Of a stretch of 64,000 nt of DNA, positions 1 to 11,840 are shown piece after piece. The notes under the pieces are model-generated. The model worked only from the letters and a program-made list of their open reading frames with translations. It was not told where the DNA came from and searched no databases. How positions within the stretch are numbered: position 1 is the first letter of the stretch; each line of letters starts with the position of its first letter. Both the position numbers and the translations under genes were made by a program. This DNA comes from Macrothele yani (taxonomy: Eukaryota; Arthropoda; Arachnida; Araneae; Macrothelidae): NCBI GenBank assembly GCA_039090855.1, contig CM077005.1, positions 77,496,607 through 77,560,606 of the forward strand, written 5' to 3'.

Positions 1-201
1 AGTAATACTTAAAAGGAGTGAACATAATTAATCATAATTATAGCATTACATGAGAATATATATCACCTTTTGGATTTTTCCTGTTTGCTAAACAGCATTC
101 CTTCTATTACCAAAATGCCAAAATTCTCAAAACTCAAGTTCTTACTTCAACAGTTTATGCATGTAAAACTATATGTTGAAATCAGAAAAATTCTGTTAAA
201 C

Positions 202-207
202 TTTAAT
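202..207 (-). promoter_or_regulatory. Possible poly(A) signal (ATTAAA) of the GLYR1-like gene
   Basis: ATTAAA on the minus strand lies about 80 bases downstream of the stop codon at 289-291. It is the common variant of AATAAA. The region is AT-rich, so a chance match is quite possible; no canonical AATAAA is nearer. Confidence 0.3.
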
Positions 208-288
208 CAAGCACAAAGTTCAATATTATAACAATTAATCATACACAGAAGTTACATCTTACCAGCTGAAAATAAGTTAAATTTCACA

Positions 289-363
289 TTAAAAACGAGC
301 TCGTAAATAAACAGCAGAAATGTCATGTTCCCCATATCTAAGACACTTTGCATGCTTGTACAC
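289..363 (-). CDS. GLYR1: Terminal coding exon of a GLYR1/NDF (NPAC) homologue
   Basis: Read on the minus strand, a pyrimidine-rich acceptor ending in CTTTAG at 364-369 is followed by exactly 25 codons ending in TAA at 289-291. The peptide starts VYKHAKCLRYGEHD and ends AVYLRARF, which matches what I know of the extreme C-terminus of GLYR1/NDF proteins (a tail of the form NE-x-aromatic-K-x-x-K-x-L-x-Y-x-x-x-D-x-SAV). GLYR1 is a chromatin protein with an N-terminal PWWP domain and a beta-hydroxyacid-dehydrogenase-like domain; it binds nucleosomes and helps Pol II pass them. The exon is phase 0 at its 5' end. The same gene supplies the exon at 55083-55262. The match is from memory of the family, not a search, but stop position, splice site and residue pattern agree. 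Confidence 0.8.
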   Translation of the reverse strand: MYKHAKCLRYGEHDISAVYLRARF

Positions 364-1582
364 CTAAAGGAGAAAATCTTATGAGTTTACTGTAGCCAAC
401 ATAATGTCATAAATCATATTAACAATAATAAGCATTATTTTCATTACAGCAAAATCACTATACAAGAGATGTAACTACAAGTATGAAAATAAAACTCTTT
501 TGAATTATCAAATCTAGCATATAGTGTGCATACATGTGATGCCGTTACCACAGATTAAAAGTCAGATTTTGCTTCCCAGAGAAATACATATGGCAAAAAT
601 TCAGTAAGTTCTGAGTCTGAATATGAGGTAATAAGACACAGATATTGATTTTATTCCTCAAAATTTCAAAAATTACCAGGTAAATCACTGGATATCAGTA
701 GTTGAAATTCATTAAAATTTATGCTAAACTTGCAAATGTTAAAAAAGCTTTTTTAGAACACAGAATTTTTTGAAGTGAGTGTATCAAATAGAAATTCAGA
801 TTTTATTGCAAATCAAACACATAAATAATTTGAGGGAATGAATGCAGTTATGTGTGAGCTTGAAGATTCAATTTTGTAGCACAAAGCGTTTTATCAACAC
901 TTCCCAAGAAAGTGATTATGGAAAAGAAATAGTGACCTTTTATAACAACAGAGATGTCTTGATAATAGTGAGCTTTTACAACAACAGAGAACCTTTTGAA
1001 GTAGATTTCAGCAATCAATGTGTTTTTTACTTCAGTAATCTCTAGATCTTTCTCTCTCTCTCTCTCTCTCACTCTCTTTTAATGCCCTCAGATTTTGGTA
1101 AAGTTAGAATCAACTGCTTCTCCTAAATAACCCATTTTACTGAAAAACTGAACTGAAGACTTATCCTATGTTTTAAATTGGTAGTTCACAGTTTGCATAG
1201 CCAGGTAGGTTTCAATGCTCATTTTTCCTGACTTTGTGCCTATAATTACACCCATTATGCAGAAAGAACTTTTCAGCCTGAGGACCATGAATGCATGATA
1301 AGCTATTTTAGATAAATTGCCACTATTTTGACTACTTTAGATAAATGACCATTTCTTCCCAGCTGACCTCAGATGAAAAGATGTTAAACAGGCTCTCACA
1401 CTTAATGATTTTAATTGCCAACACATGAAGTATGCGAGTCAGGCAGTTAAGAAGAAAAATAACTTGTGTATAGCTTATCTACAAGAAGTCATTTCATTCA
1501 CAGAGTTATCTTACACAAATTCTGCAAATATATACATGAAATGGACATTAAGATCATTCAGTTGCTTCAGGAGGCAATATCT
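364..1582. other. Intron sequence without recognisable genes
   Basis: AT-rich sequence between the last GLYR1-like exon and the first LINE. It holds one TC microsatellite. The short open frames around 842-1072 show no recognisable domain, and the minus-strand one begins in the microsatellite. I see nothing else. Confidence 0.6.
1050..1077. repeat. (TC)n microsatellite
   Basis: About ten uninterrupted TC units at 1051-1070 with an imperfect continuation. Confidence 0.9.
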
Positions 1583-4500
1583 CAGTAGCATATATCACTA
1601 CGCTGTTCTTTGAGATTCAGAGGTTAGCTCCAAAAATAAATACAAACTACCAGATATTTTTACTTACTGTTACCATATCAAACTTCTCCATTTACAGCAG
1701 TCTTGGCATACAACTCGGGCTTCACTAACACCCATCACACGCTGTACACAATCTTCTATACTTCATACTCATAATCGTTTTTTCACGCAGACACTCCTGA
1801 ATCTGATCCTCCCATGACTTTCTCGGCCTTCCTCTGCCTTTCCTTCCTGCCACTTGGGCTAAAAGGATTTTCTTAGTAAGCATCTCATCAGTCATTCTTT
1901 AAACGTGGCCAACCATCTAAGCATATTAGTCTCCACCTTACTAACAACATTTTGCTTCTCATTACACAACTGCAACACATCTTCATTTCTCACACGATCA
2001 GAATGTGTCTTGCCCCCCCCCCCCCGTAAGTAACACATTTCTCCAGCGCATAAACGACTCCTATGTTTCTTCTACAGCACCCAGGTTTCACTGCCCTACA
2101 TCAGAGTAGGAACAATCACACTTTCATACACAGCCATGCGGGACTCTCTCGAAATCTCATCATTTCTGTGAAAACATCCCAAAGCAGCAATGACTTTCAA
2201 TGAAGAATTCACCCGCCTACTAATTTCACCATCCATTTTGTGCTCTCTGTCAAACATGCTTTCTAAATACAGAAGCTCATTCATCTGGTCAATCACTGTG
2301 CAATTTACACTTGCATTACATTCAGTGCTACCAGTTCCTCTCTCAAAACCCATAACTTTGGTTTATCCCTTATTTATACTCAGTTTGAATTTCATGCAAA
2401 CTTTGTACATCCGAGACAACATACTCTGCAACTCACTTTTGCTCTCTGCCAACAAGACAGTGTCAGCAGCTTACAGCAATCTGCATATACGGATATTACC
2501 AAGACATAAACCAGTATTCTCTAATTTGGCATCACACATGCACACATCCATAATTATGTTAAACAGCCATGGTGACATTACACAACCTTGTCTGACTCCT
2601 GCACTAATAGAAAGCCATTTTGATAAAACACCATTCACCCGTACACAAGCTCTACTGCCAGCATACATGGCTTTTACACTATTAAACAGATTCCCAGCAA
2701 CACCATATTCATTAAATATCTTCCACAAAAGTGTCCTATTTACTCGGTCGTAAGTTTACTCTAAATCTATGATGGCAGCAAAAACTTTCTTACCAACAGC
2801 CAGATACTTTTCAACCATAATGCATAATGCCAAAATTTGGTTAGTGCAACCCTTAATAGGCATAAAACCACTCTGAACATCCACACTTTCTCTGAACACT
2901 CAGTAGGCTAACACCACGATAGTTCTTGAAGTCAGTCTGATCACCTTTCCATTATACAAGAGAATAATGAGAGCATCCTTCCAATCCCGAGAGACCATTC
3001 CTTACTCCCAGCACAACTGGCAAATTTCAGCTAGCCAGTCAATTACAGAGTCACCACCATATTTCAACCTCTCAGCAGTTATTCCACCAACTCTCAGAGC
3101 CTTACCATTCTGAAGAGATTTTAGAGCTTTACACACTTCTTCTCTTGAGATCCCTCCTGTGCTTCCATCCTTCACTGTGACATCATCTGCTTCTGCCTCT
3201 GAATCACCTTTGCTTTCTTGATCTAATAACTCACAGAAGTATTCACCCCATCTTTCACTTAGCTCATTGGGCTCCCACGTCATTTTCCCGATCCTATTCT
3301 TTACACAGCTTACAACTTTGTTTTCCCTATTTTTCCTGAGTCTCGTGTACTACCAGAAAGTCTTCCTCTCTTTCCAAAAGCCAATTCATGCTTTTCCACC
3401 TTCTCCTTCCTATCTTTTGCATTACTCTGGCAGATCAGTTTAGCTGTTTCATTCTTCTTACAGCAATATTCATCCACAGAAACTCTACCTTGCAGCATCC
3501 CCAATAGGCTTTCTTCTTTCTCTTTGCTGCCTTTTCAATCTCACTATGCCACCAAGTATCACCACCATTGTCACCCACTATTGTGGTGCCACAGACCTCT
3601 TCAGCAGCATCAGTGAGAACACAGTTCTTAAAACATTCCCACTTCTTTTCTACATTCCTCTCACAAGACTTCAGGTCTTTCAGTCGTTCTCTGAGTAAGT
3701 CAGAATAATGCTGATGATATTCAGGAAGTCTTTCAACCTTTATTCTTTCCATACTAGGACTCTTCCTAGTCCTTTTCCACCAACAAACATTCAGTTTCAC
3801 TCATGACACTACCAAGTAATGGTCAGAGCCAACATCTGCGCTTCTCATCACACGGGTGTCAACAACTAAGTGTTTCAGACGCTGATCGTAGACAACAAAA
3901 CCTATCACACTCTTGACCAAGAGTATGATTTTCCCAAGTATATGTGTGGATATACTTGTGGTTGAAAAAATGTATTAGATACACACAAACCATTCTCAAT
4001 GCAGAGTTCAATTAATCTTTCACCATTATCATTCACACAAGGATCATTAAACTTACCCAGAACATTGTCAGAAATTGCATTCTGCACACCTACTCTAGCA
4101 TTGAAATCCCCTGCTATTATAACTTTTTCTTTAGCACCAAACTGGCTCAAAACAGCTTTTAGTTCATTCCAGAAATCTTCCTTCCTATCAGAAGGTTCCG
4201 AAGCACAAGAAGCATACACTACAACAATTACTATTCTCTAAAGTTTCACTGTCAAATGAATCCAAAGAATTCTCTCACTTATGCAGCTATAGTGAATCAA
4301 GTTGTTCATATTTTCACTTAAAATCACACCTACACCAGCCTGTCCTCTCACATTATACAATACTCCAGACCACAAACTCACCGTTCCATTCACTTCTTCT
4401 ATCCCAATTTCCTTCTTTTTGGTTTCGCTTACACACAGCTCATTCAATCTATACTTATTCATCTCTTCAATCACCTCATTTATCTTGCCATTTATACATC

Positions 4501-4888
4501 TAGTATTCCATAAACCAATCTTACACTCACTCAGCCGAGATCTCTTTCTGATTCGTCTTTTTCCAGTTACAGATTGATTCCGTGGTGGACCATCCTTTTC
4601 AAGTGTAGTAGGTCCACCATATCCCACACTAGAGTCCATTTTAGTATTGCTTTGTATCTTTTTAATCAGGTAAGTACACCAGCATAGGGGATTAGCCCAC
4701 ATGTGATGGTTCCAGTTGGTCATTCAACCTAAGGATTCTGGAACAAAACCCATTGAGTTGGGGACTTTTTGCCAATGTCACACAGAACTAGCTGGCACCT
4801 CTCCAAGATTCACAGAGACCCTTGTTGCTGTTCTGTGTGCCATTGTTGCCCATGGAGCGCCCCAAGGAGGTAAACCCATCTGTCACTA
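1583..4888 (-). mobile_element. LINE-A copy A1, near full-length non-LTR retrotransposon
   Basis: On the minus strand this contains, in order, a 5' untranslated segment (about 4725-4888), an APE-type endonuclease, a reverse transcriptase and a 3' untranslated segment (about 1583-1700). The same 5' segment recurs at 38700-38935, 47800-48040 and 28900-29150, and the same 3' segment (containing AATCTCAGAGAACAGC or close variants, then TGTA/TATG repeats) at 37220-37287 and 47480-47575. That recurrence is why I set these limits. At about 3.3 kb it is the best guide to the complete family. No target duplication was identified. The clade is uncertain; it is an RTE/CR1-like APE-type LINE. Confidence 0.85.
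1700..4723 (-). pseudogene. LINE-A A1 endonuclease-reverse transcriptase, decayed
   Basis: Seven or more frame segments together cover the protein. The endonuclease part (4723-3800) shows WNTRCINGK, then VSETKK and the APE motif AGDFNARVG near 4110. The RT part (3283-2096) shows the REEVCKALKSLQNGKA segment and GVRQGC before PWLFN (RT motif B), then the C-terminal segment (ECNASVN, LGCFHRNDEISRESRMAVYESV). The segment carrying the YADD catalytic motif in sister copies is disrupted near 2450. A run of 13 C at about 2013-2025 is one frameshift source. Frameshifts and stops rule out a functional protein. It would have nicked target DNA and primed cDNA synthesis from LINE RNA. Confidence 0.85.
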
Positions 4889-5509
4889 AGACTGCCTCAG
4901 TAGCAAACAAATCTATATATTTCAGATGGACAGAAAATGCTCAACTTTAAAAACATCAGAAGCATGAGAAGTATTTTTCAAGAGGACTTTGGTTTTGCAT
5001 TGGTCTTAATCCTCTCTGTCACATACTAAACAACGTACAGTATGGATACAATATAAAAGTTACCATGATTCAGCAGTCAGCACCATATAATCCATCATTT
5101 ATTATACAGTACAATGAACCTGTCTAAGAAGAAATCCAAGGGACTAGAACTGTTTTCCATTTTAGACCCAAGGGACTAGAACTGTTTTCCATTTTAGACA
5201 TAAGGGACTAGAACTGTTTTCCATTTTAAACAGGTGGATCCATAGAATCCATTAGAATGTAAACATTTAAAATTTTGTCATGCTCATAACAGATTACCTC
5301 AAGGGCTCAAGCTTGTGGGTATGGGAGTGGCAAACCTGAGGTACCTGATGTTGGACCATGCCTTACTTTATGTAATATACATCTGTTATATTATCTGTAA
5401 ACTGGTCCCTACTCTTCTTTTTACTTCTTCTTTCTTCTTGCTCCTTCCCGCAATGATATTAGATTACGAGGGCTAGGGGTGAATCTTTTCTATTTACTTT
5501 GTTTTCTAT
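4889..5509. other. No gene seen; contains a short tandem repeat
   Basis: Between LINE-A A1 and LINE-C. Apart from the 32-bp tandem repeat at 5137-5232 I recognise nothing. Confidence 0.55.
5137..5232. repeat. Three tandem copies of a 32-bp unit
   Basis: The unit contains GGGACTAGAACTGTTTTCC and repeats at a 32-base spacing (starts near 5137, 5169 and 5201). The copies differ at one to three positions. Confidence 0.9.
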
Positions 5510-7320
5510 CTTGCAGTGGGAGTCTGCTACTCTCCCAAGTTAGGGACCATACCATAATGGTCTCCTGAGGAAGGCAACAGAAAACACCTCAGTATTTTTT
5601 TCCAAGAAATATGGTAAAGTCAGCAAATATAGTTTCCACAACTGGGAAAAACAGGGTCTATTGGCAAATGATGGATGTCATACACAGCAGGAGAAGATAT
5701 GAAGCTTCTCAGGTCATTACCCTATGAAACTCCCATATGGACAATGAATATGGGATCTAAAGTGTAGAGAAAAATGGGAATAAGATGAGGGGATCAGGAG
5801 AGAATAAGACAGAAGCTATATGAATGGCAACTTGGAATGTAAGAACAATGTTAAGAGCTGGAAAACTAGAGAACTTGAAGAAATAAATGGAGAGGAATAA
5901 ACTAGATGTGGTTGGTCTAAGAGAAGTTAGATGGGAAGATATAGGAGATCTTGAAAGTCATGGATATAGAATTATATATTCCTGGAGAACTCGAGGAAAA
6001 AAACGGAGTGGCATTTGTTTTGAATGAAAAGGTTAAAACTCAGTGGAATTTTTTTTTATAAAAGTTATAGGGTTATTATGATCAAACTGAAAGCAAAGCC
6101 TGCGGATATAATGACTATACAGGTACATTTGCCCACAAGCAACCATGATGAAAATGAAGTAGAAGAGAAACATAGTAAAATAGAAGAGATAGTGGAAGAA
6201 GACAGAACTAAAAAGTGTACCATTTGGATGGGTGACTGGAATGCAATAGTAGGTGAGAAGGTAGAGAAAGGAATAACAGGAGGATATGGTCTTGGAAATA
6301 GGAATGGGAGAGGAGAAAGACTGATAGTTTTTTGTAAAAGGCAGAAACTAATTATTGGTAATAATTGGTTTAAACTTCCAAAGAGAAGAAGATATGCATG
6401 GAAAATGCCAGGTGATATCCCAAGATACTAAATTGATTATATATTAATACAAATGTATAGAAACAGTTAAAAAGGGATATCAACTTATCCAGGGGCTGAT
6501 ATTGATTCACACCACAATCTACTTGTTATGGAATCAAGAATATGATTAAAGAAAATAAATAAAGGAAAAATCAAGAAAAGGTGGAACCTAGAAAATCTCA
6601 AAGGAGGTACTGGCAAGAAACTTAGAGAAGAACTGGAGAATAAAATGATAAACAAAGAAGATACACCTGAAGAGACCTTTGACGCTAATGCAAAACGGAA
6701 TCAACTGAAAAACTTGATATGTGAAACAGCTGTTGAAGAGATAGGATTTGTGGAAGGGAAAAGAATTATGAAGCTATGGATTACAAATGAGATAAGAAAA
6801 ATGGATGAAAGATGGGGAAAATGCAAACACTGAAGAGGGAAGAAGAAAATACAAAGCATTAAACAATGAACTGAGAAGAGAAACTGATGAAGCAAGAGAG
6901 GAATGGCTAAAAGAAGAATGCAAAGAAATTGAAGAAATGGAAAAAAAAGGGTGATATGGTAAAATGTTTGAAAAAGCAAAAAAAAAACATGCAAATATCA
7001 AAAGAAAAGTATAAGAAATCTGCCCATAGAAGACAATCTAGGAAAATTAATTTATGATATTGCATTGCAAGGTGAAAGATGGAAAGAATACATTGAAGAA
7101 CTCTATGCAAAAAATGTTAAGGCCAGAGAAAACTGAATTAGAAGAGCAAAGCGAAATATCAATAGAAGACAGAGGTCCCGAAATACTAAAGAATGAAGTT
7201 GAAACTGCAATTAAAGAATTAAAAAGTGGAAGATGGAAGGAGTGGATGGAATACCTAGTGAAATACTAAAACTAGATGACAAAGGTATAAAAGAAATATG
7301 GAAATTATGCAATTATCTGC
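5510..7320 (+). mobile_element. LINE-C, 5' part of an RTE-like non-LTR retrotransposon
   Basis: It begins with a LINE-like leader (GGTCTCCTGAGGAAGGCAAC near 5560, a phrase I know from many RTE-type LINE leaders) and continues through endonuclease coding sequence into the start of the RT linker near 7270. RT core motifs are absent, so the copy is 3'-truncated near 7320. The boundaries are approximate. Confidence 0.7.
5824..7267 (+). pseudogene. LINE-C endonuclease, decayed
   Basis: The frame opens with ATG at 5824 giving MATWNVRTMLRAGKLENLKK, the typical start of RTE endonucleases, then VVGLREVRWED. After a frameshift, the catalytic motif MGDWNAIVG lies near 6225-6250 and the conserved DSDHNLLV near 6505. 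A last segment resembling the endonuclease-RT linker (EVETAIKELKSGR) is at 7195-7240. Many stops and frame changes show it is dead. It differs clearly from LINE-A (AGDFNARVG) and RTE-B (MGDFNAKIG), so it is a separate family. Confidence 0.75.
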
Positions 7321-7913
7321 ATTATTAACTTTGCCTAGTCACTGAGTAGGAATGAACAAAATTTTGCAACTTAATTCAATTTTCTCCAACACAATTACCT
7401 AGTACCAAACATAAAAAAAAAAAATAGTATGGGTTAACAAATAAAGATGAGTTCACACAAAAGCATTTACAAAAATATTTTCACTTGAAATATTTTTAAG
7501 AAGCTTCAACAAAAAAGACTGGAAAATGCTGAAAAAAAAAGTTACTTAAAACATAGCTCTTGTTAACCATTTAACTGTCTGGAACAGATTAACTCAGGGT
7601 TAGCAGAATGGGCTGAAATCAGGTCCAACGATGTATTCACTGTCTAAACAGAGACTGCAAGCAGTGAATCTGTGCATCAGAAAATGCTGCTTTCCCCTTA
7701 GCTTTGCTGTTCAAAGGAAATGGTCATTTACGGGGATGACTGACACTAATCCTTTCTGACTGATTACCTACTAAAAGGGCCATAACAATGGCAACAAACC
7801 TACGAAAAGAGAGAAATGTTTCAGTCCTCGTTTTTGCCCAGTGGCATGATGTCCATGTCAGAGGGACTATCTCTTCCCCATCATGCCTTGGATCAAGGAG
7901 CAAAGAATATATG
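7321..7913. other. No gene seen
   Basis: AT-rich intron sequence between LINE-C and the MITE-like element; nothing recognised. Confidence 0.5.
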
Positions 7914-8896
7914 AGGTGACCAGACATCCTCATTTTCTGCAGACGGTCCTCAATTTCGTAAAAACTTATTGAAGATATCAAATGTTAATTTCTTAGTTTT
8001 TATCCTCAGTTTTTGAAATTTCCCTAAAAAAATTTAAATAGGAAAAAATGTGCTAAATGAAAGTCGTACAACTCAATTGAATCTACCAAATGCAGCCAAA
8101 TTTAGAATCAATTACTTATTTAATTGCAAGAAAATTAATTCAAAACAGTATGGAACTATTTCCTGAAGTGGATAAATTTTTCCTTGAATTAAGTTACAAA
8201 TCACACAGCAAAATGGGAGACATGCCGAAGAATCGAAGAAAGTCATCTCGATAACCATGGTGTTATTTCGTTTCTGTTTTCACTGGATTTAACTAAAATA
8301 TTAATAGGATGTTGAATAAATCTTCACTTTCTTCCATTTAAATAAGAATTGATGCTAAATTTGGTTGCATTTGGTAGATTCCATGAGAGTTCTACAACTT
8401 TTGTTCAGCACATGTTTTCATTAACTGTTTCTCCAAGTGAAGTTATTGGACTTGGAATATTCCTTCTCACAGAGATAATATACAGGTATTTCATGATTTC
8501 TGCTTGCTCGGTGTATAGTAATTTTTTTGGCTTCAGGTACTTTTCTTGTACAGAATCACAATGAAATTTCAGTACAAAATCATAATGTAGCTTTGTTTGC
8601 CTGTGCTGCTAAAATTTATCAAAAGCAATATTCTGCATGTCAGTATTGTATTGCTATTTTATGCTTATTTCACATGAAAATCATCCTTTGTATTCAGCCT
8701 ATGTTTTCCCATGACTTTGGACAAGTATGGTACAATTCATAACATTCTTTGTTAACCTTTGGCTTTACCATAATGTGCCAGATGTTGCCCTCAATCATGC
8801 ACTCCTTTTGAAATGAAATTCTCTTCAATTTTGCATCGAAATTGAGGATAACATGCCCTTTTGTCCTCAATTTGGCACTCAAAAATCTGGCCACCT
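7914..8896. mobile_element. MITE-like element with GGTGRCCAGA terminal inverted repeats
   Basis: The left end reads AGGTGACCAGACATCCTC and the right end, reverse-complemented, AGGTGGCCAGATTTTTGAG. Both ends are followed by a subterminal block built round TCCTCAATTTCG / ATTGAGGA. This resembles hAT (Tip100-type) non-autonomous ends known from several animals. No transposase was recognised inside. A clear 8-bp target duplication is not visible (flanks AATATATG and TAGACTAG), so the exact ends are uncertain. Confidence 0.5.
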
Positions 8897-9499
8897 TAGA
8901 CTAGAGGGGATATCTTCTCACAAATGACAGGTTTATGATCCGTGCCACTGAGATGAGTGGGGGAAAGGAATCCTTTTGCCCTAGTTTTTATAAAACCCAG
9001 CCGCTTTGTGAACATTCATATTTGGAAAGTGCAGAAAATTTTGAGCACTATATGGTTCAGGTACTTTTGCTACTTAAAGGGTTAAAATGGGGCAATTTTG
9101 AACAGCTGAAATGCATCTGATGCATGACATGAAAAATTACACTGGTCTACAAGGTTCTTATAGCATGAACAAATGTAGCTGTTTTTAATTAATTTTTGGT
9201 GCTGATTTCAGATCTGACCTTAAAAAATAGCCACCACATCACATTTTTTTTGTTATGGGACATTAAATATGTACTACTGTTCCATATTAGCACTTGTAGG
9301 CAAGTAAAAGGACACTAGATCTTTTTATTGTGATATTTCGCACCAGATGTGTTATAGGTGGCAACACTGATTTTTCTCACAGGTAGATAATATAACCGAG
9401 CAACCGAGCCACCATTGCTGGTTTTTACATTGAAGGAGAAACACATGCTGCATGTTTATGAGCAAAAGTTGGTGAAATGGATAAAAGGGATCGTTGTGG
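8897..9499. other. No gene seen
   Basis: Intron sequence between the MITE-like element and the conserved broken protein family; nothing recognised. Confidence 0.5.
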
Positions 9500-10957
9500 A
9501 TTGTATTAATGTTCCGGATAAGTTTTGCTATGTGTGCTGACAGTATATTATAAAATTGCAGAGGCATCCATTGACAAAGACTGTGAGGAAAGCTTACTAT
9601 TAGTACTTTGGATGTCATGTTGGAGATCAAAATAAATTGTGGGCTCCACATGTCTCCTGCATTTCTTGCTTTGTAGGCCTAAGTGAATGGTAGAAAGGTA
9701 AGCTGAAATCCATGCCTTTCGTAGCTCCGATGATTTGACCTGAGCCAACTGATCATGTGGGAGATTGTTATTTTTGTTTAACCAAAGTGAGTAGCTTTTC
9801 AAAGAAGAATAAAAGTAAAATACAGTATCCAAATTTGCCATCAGCCTTTAGGCCGGTTCTGCATGGGGAAGATCTTCCTATAGCAAAACCTCCATTGAAC
9901 TCTGAAGAGATAGATTCAAATTCATCCAATGAAGATATGGATGCACATGAAGATCTGGATCCTACATACACCCCCTAAACACTTAGACGAGCCCCACTTG
10001 GTTGAGTAAAATGAACTGAATGATCTCGTTTGAGACCTACATCTTTCCAAAAAACAAGCTGAACTTTTAGGTTCTAGACTGCAAGAGTAGAACTTGCTAG
10101 CAAAGAATACACATGTGTCTGTGTTCAGAAATAGAAATTTTGGTCTATGTTCCTTTTATGAAATGCAGGATGGTATGTGTTTTTGTTCAGATATTCCGGG
10201 GCTAATGACAGAATTAGGAATATCTCAAGTTTCTACGGAATGGCGTCTATTTATTGACTCAACCAAAGTTAGTTTAAAAGCTGTCCTTTTGTCCAAAAGA
10301 AACTAGAAGCCTTCCATTCCAGTAATACATGCTACAGGAATGAAGGAGACATATAAAAGCATGGACAAAATTCTCACTGCAATTCAATATGACCAGTTTA
10401 GGTGGTCAATATGCGGTGATCTGAAAGTGATATCACTCTTGCTCAGGCTTCAAAGTGGTTTCACCAAATTTTGTTGTTTTCTTTGTATGTGGGACAGTAG
10501 GGCCATAGCAGAACACTATGAATCAACAGACAGGCCTAAACGAGATGTTTTCATTCCTGGAGAGAGTAACATTCGTCACAAGCCCCTAGTTAATCCCTCT
10601 GATGTGCTGCTTCTACCACTTTATATCAAACTGGGGCTGATAAAAACTTTGTAAAGGCTATGGACAAATCTGGCCCAGGTTTCTTGCACCTAAAGCAAAT
10701 ATTTCCACAATTAAGTGATTCAAAACTCAAAGAAGGCATCTTCGTTGGTCCTCAGATATGGAAACTACTGCGTGATTATGTTTTTACCAAAAAGCTGAAC
10801 AGCCTGGAGCTCGCCTCATGGCAATCTTTCACATCTGTGGTCAAGGGATTTCTGGGTAACCACAAAGTGGGCAACTACAAACACCTGATTCACAGCCTAC
10901 TCAAAAACTATAATACAGTATTACCTTATTTCACCCAGGTTATGAAAACAAAGTTTT
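9500..10957 (+). pseudogene. Broken copy of a conserved, uncharacterised multi-copy arthropod protein, probably transposase-derived
   Basis: A chain of segments in changing frames forms one recognisable protein: a Cys-rich N-terminal part (DKFCYVC near 9520; GDQNKLWAPHVSCISCF near 9620; GDCYFCLT at 9757; KKNKSKIQYPNLPSAFRPV), an acidic linker (to 9978), then EWRLFIDSTKVSLKAVLL (10240), WSICGDLKVISLLL (10400), FCCFLCMWDSR (10480), VFLPP-like LLPLYIKLGL (10610), LRDYVFTKKLN and FLGNHKVGNYK (to about 10880). I recall these strings from unnamed proteins present in many copies in arthropod genomes. The acidic residues in FIDS and CGDLK followed by a Cys-x-x-Cys pair look like an RNase H-type transposase core, but that is inference. 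There are at least five frameshifts or stops and the C-terminus is lost after 10957. Confidence 0.6.
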
Positions 10958-11264
10958 AAAATGTTGACTAGTGTTATTTCCGAAAATTGCAGTACCTATG
11001 GAATTTGACAACTACCGTACTTACTTCATTAGAAGCTGCAATAAGCGGCAAAGGCTGGTTCATCTTATCACCCATACAAAGTGCCAAGTGAAGATCCTTT
11101 TGCATATGCTGGAGAGGCATTTCAGTGAAAAAAGTTCCTTCAATTATTGCTAACCAAAAGAGAAAAAAACAATTTGAAAATCAATTATTTTTATTAAATT
11201 TCAAGTGTGATGAAATTAGAAATTCATGGAAGTTATACATAAATACAATAATTTTTCTATTTTC

Positions 11265-11274
11265 TTGGGGGGGG

Positions 11275-11306
<32 letters not shown>

Positions 11307-11330
11307 TGAATGAGTGTGTGTGAGAGAGTG
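11265..11330. repeat. (GA)n and (TG)n microsatellite flanked by G runs
   Basis: A G9 run, about ten GA units, another G run and a degenerate GT/GA tract. Confidence 0.9.
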
Positions 11331-11795
11331 TCTCATGCACAATGGTGAAATATGATTTTGGTCCACACAGAAGGAAAAAAAAATTTTTACGTGAGCAGAG
11401 AGATTTAGCATAATGGAAATTACATAATGTTGCACATGTGGTAGAGAAGTGTGTTGGTCTTATTTTTATATTAACTGAAAATACTTTCAATTAATACTAA
11501 ATGTCAAGACAAATAACTCTTTGGCCATTCCTGTAGAGTTGAAATGGGCTCACAGCTGGGGGTGCTGTCATTTGTTTGGGCAAAATTATTGTTTCTGCAA
11601 GTAATTTCCCCCTTTCATACACATTGTGTTGTGGTTTCTAACTTGCCCTGTGCTTAATGTTAGATGTGTACATTTCAACCTTGTAAATATTCACTCAGTC
11701 ATGCAGTGCCAATCTTGTAGTCTATATTATTCTTATACTGTATTCCTACTTGGCTTGACAACAATACATGAACATAGTTACCTAATATGTATGCA

Positions 11796-11840
11796 GCAAA
11801 AAAATAAATAAATAAATAAAGGAAGGAAGGAAGGAAAGAA
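11796..11840. repeat. (AAAT)n followed by (GAAG)n
   Basis: Adjacent tetranucleotide tracts; only A/G/T content, no coding sense. Confidence 0.9.

Noticed and set aside
2190..2753. 187-residue plus-strand frame
   Set aside because: Antisense shadow of the LINE-A A1 RT; no domain of its own.
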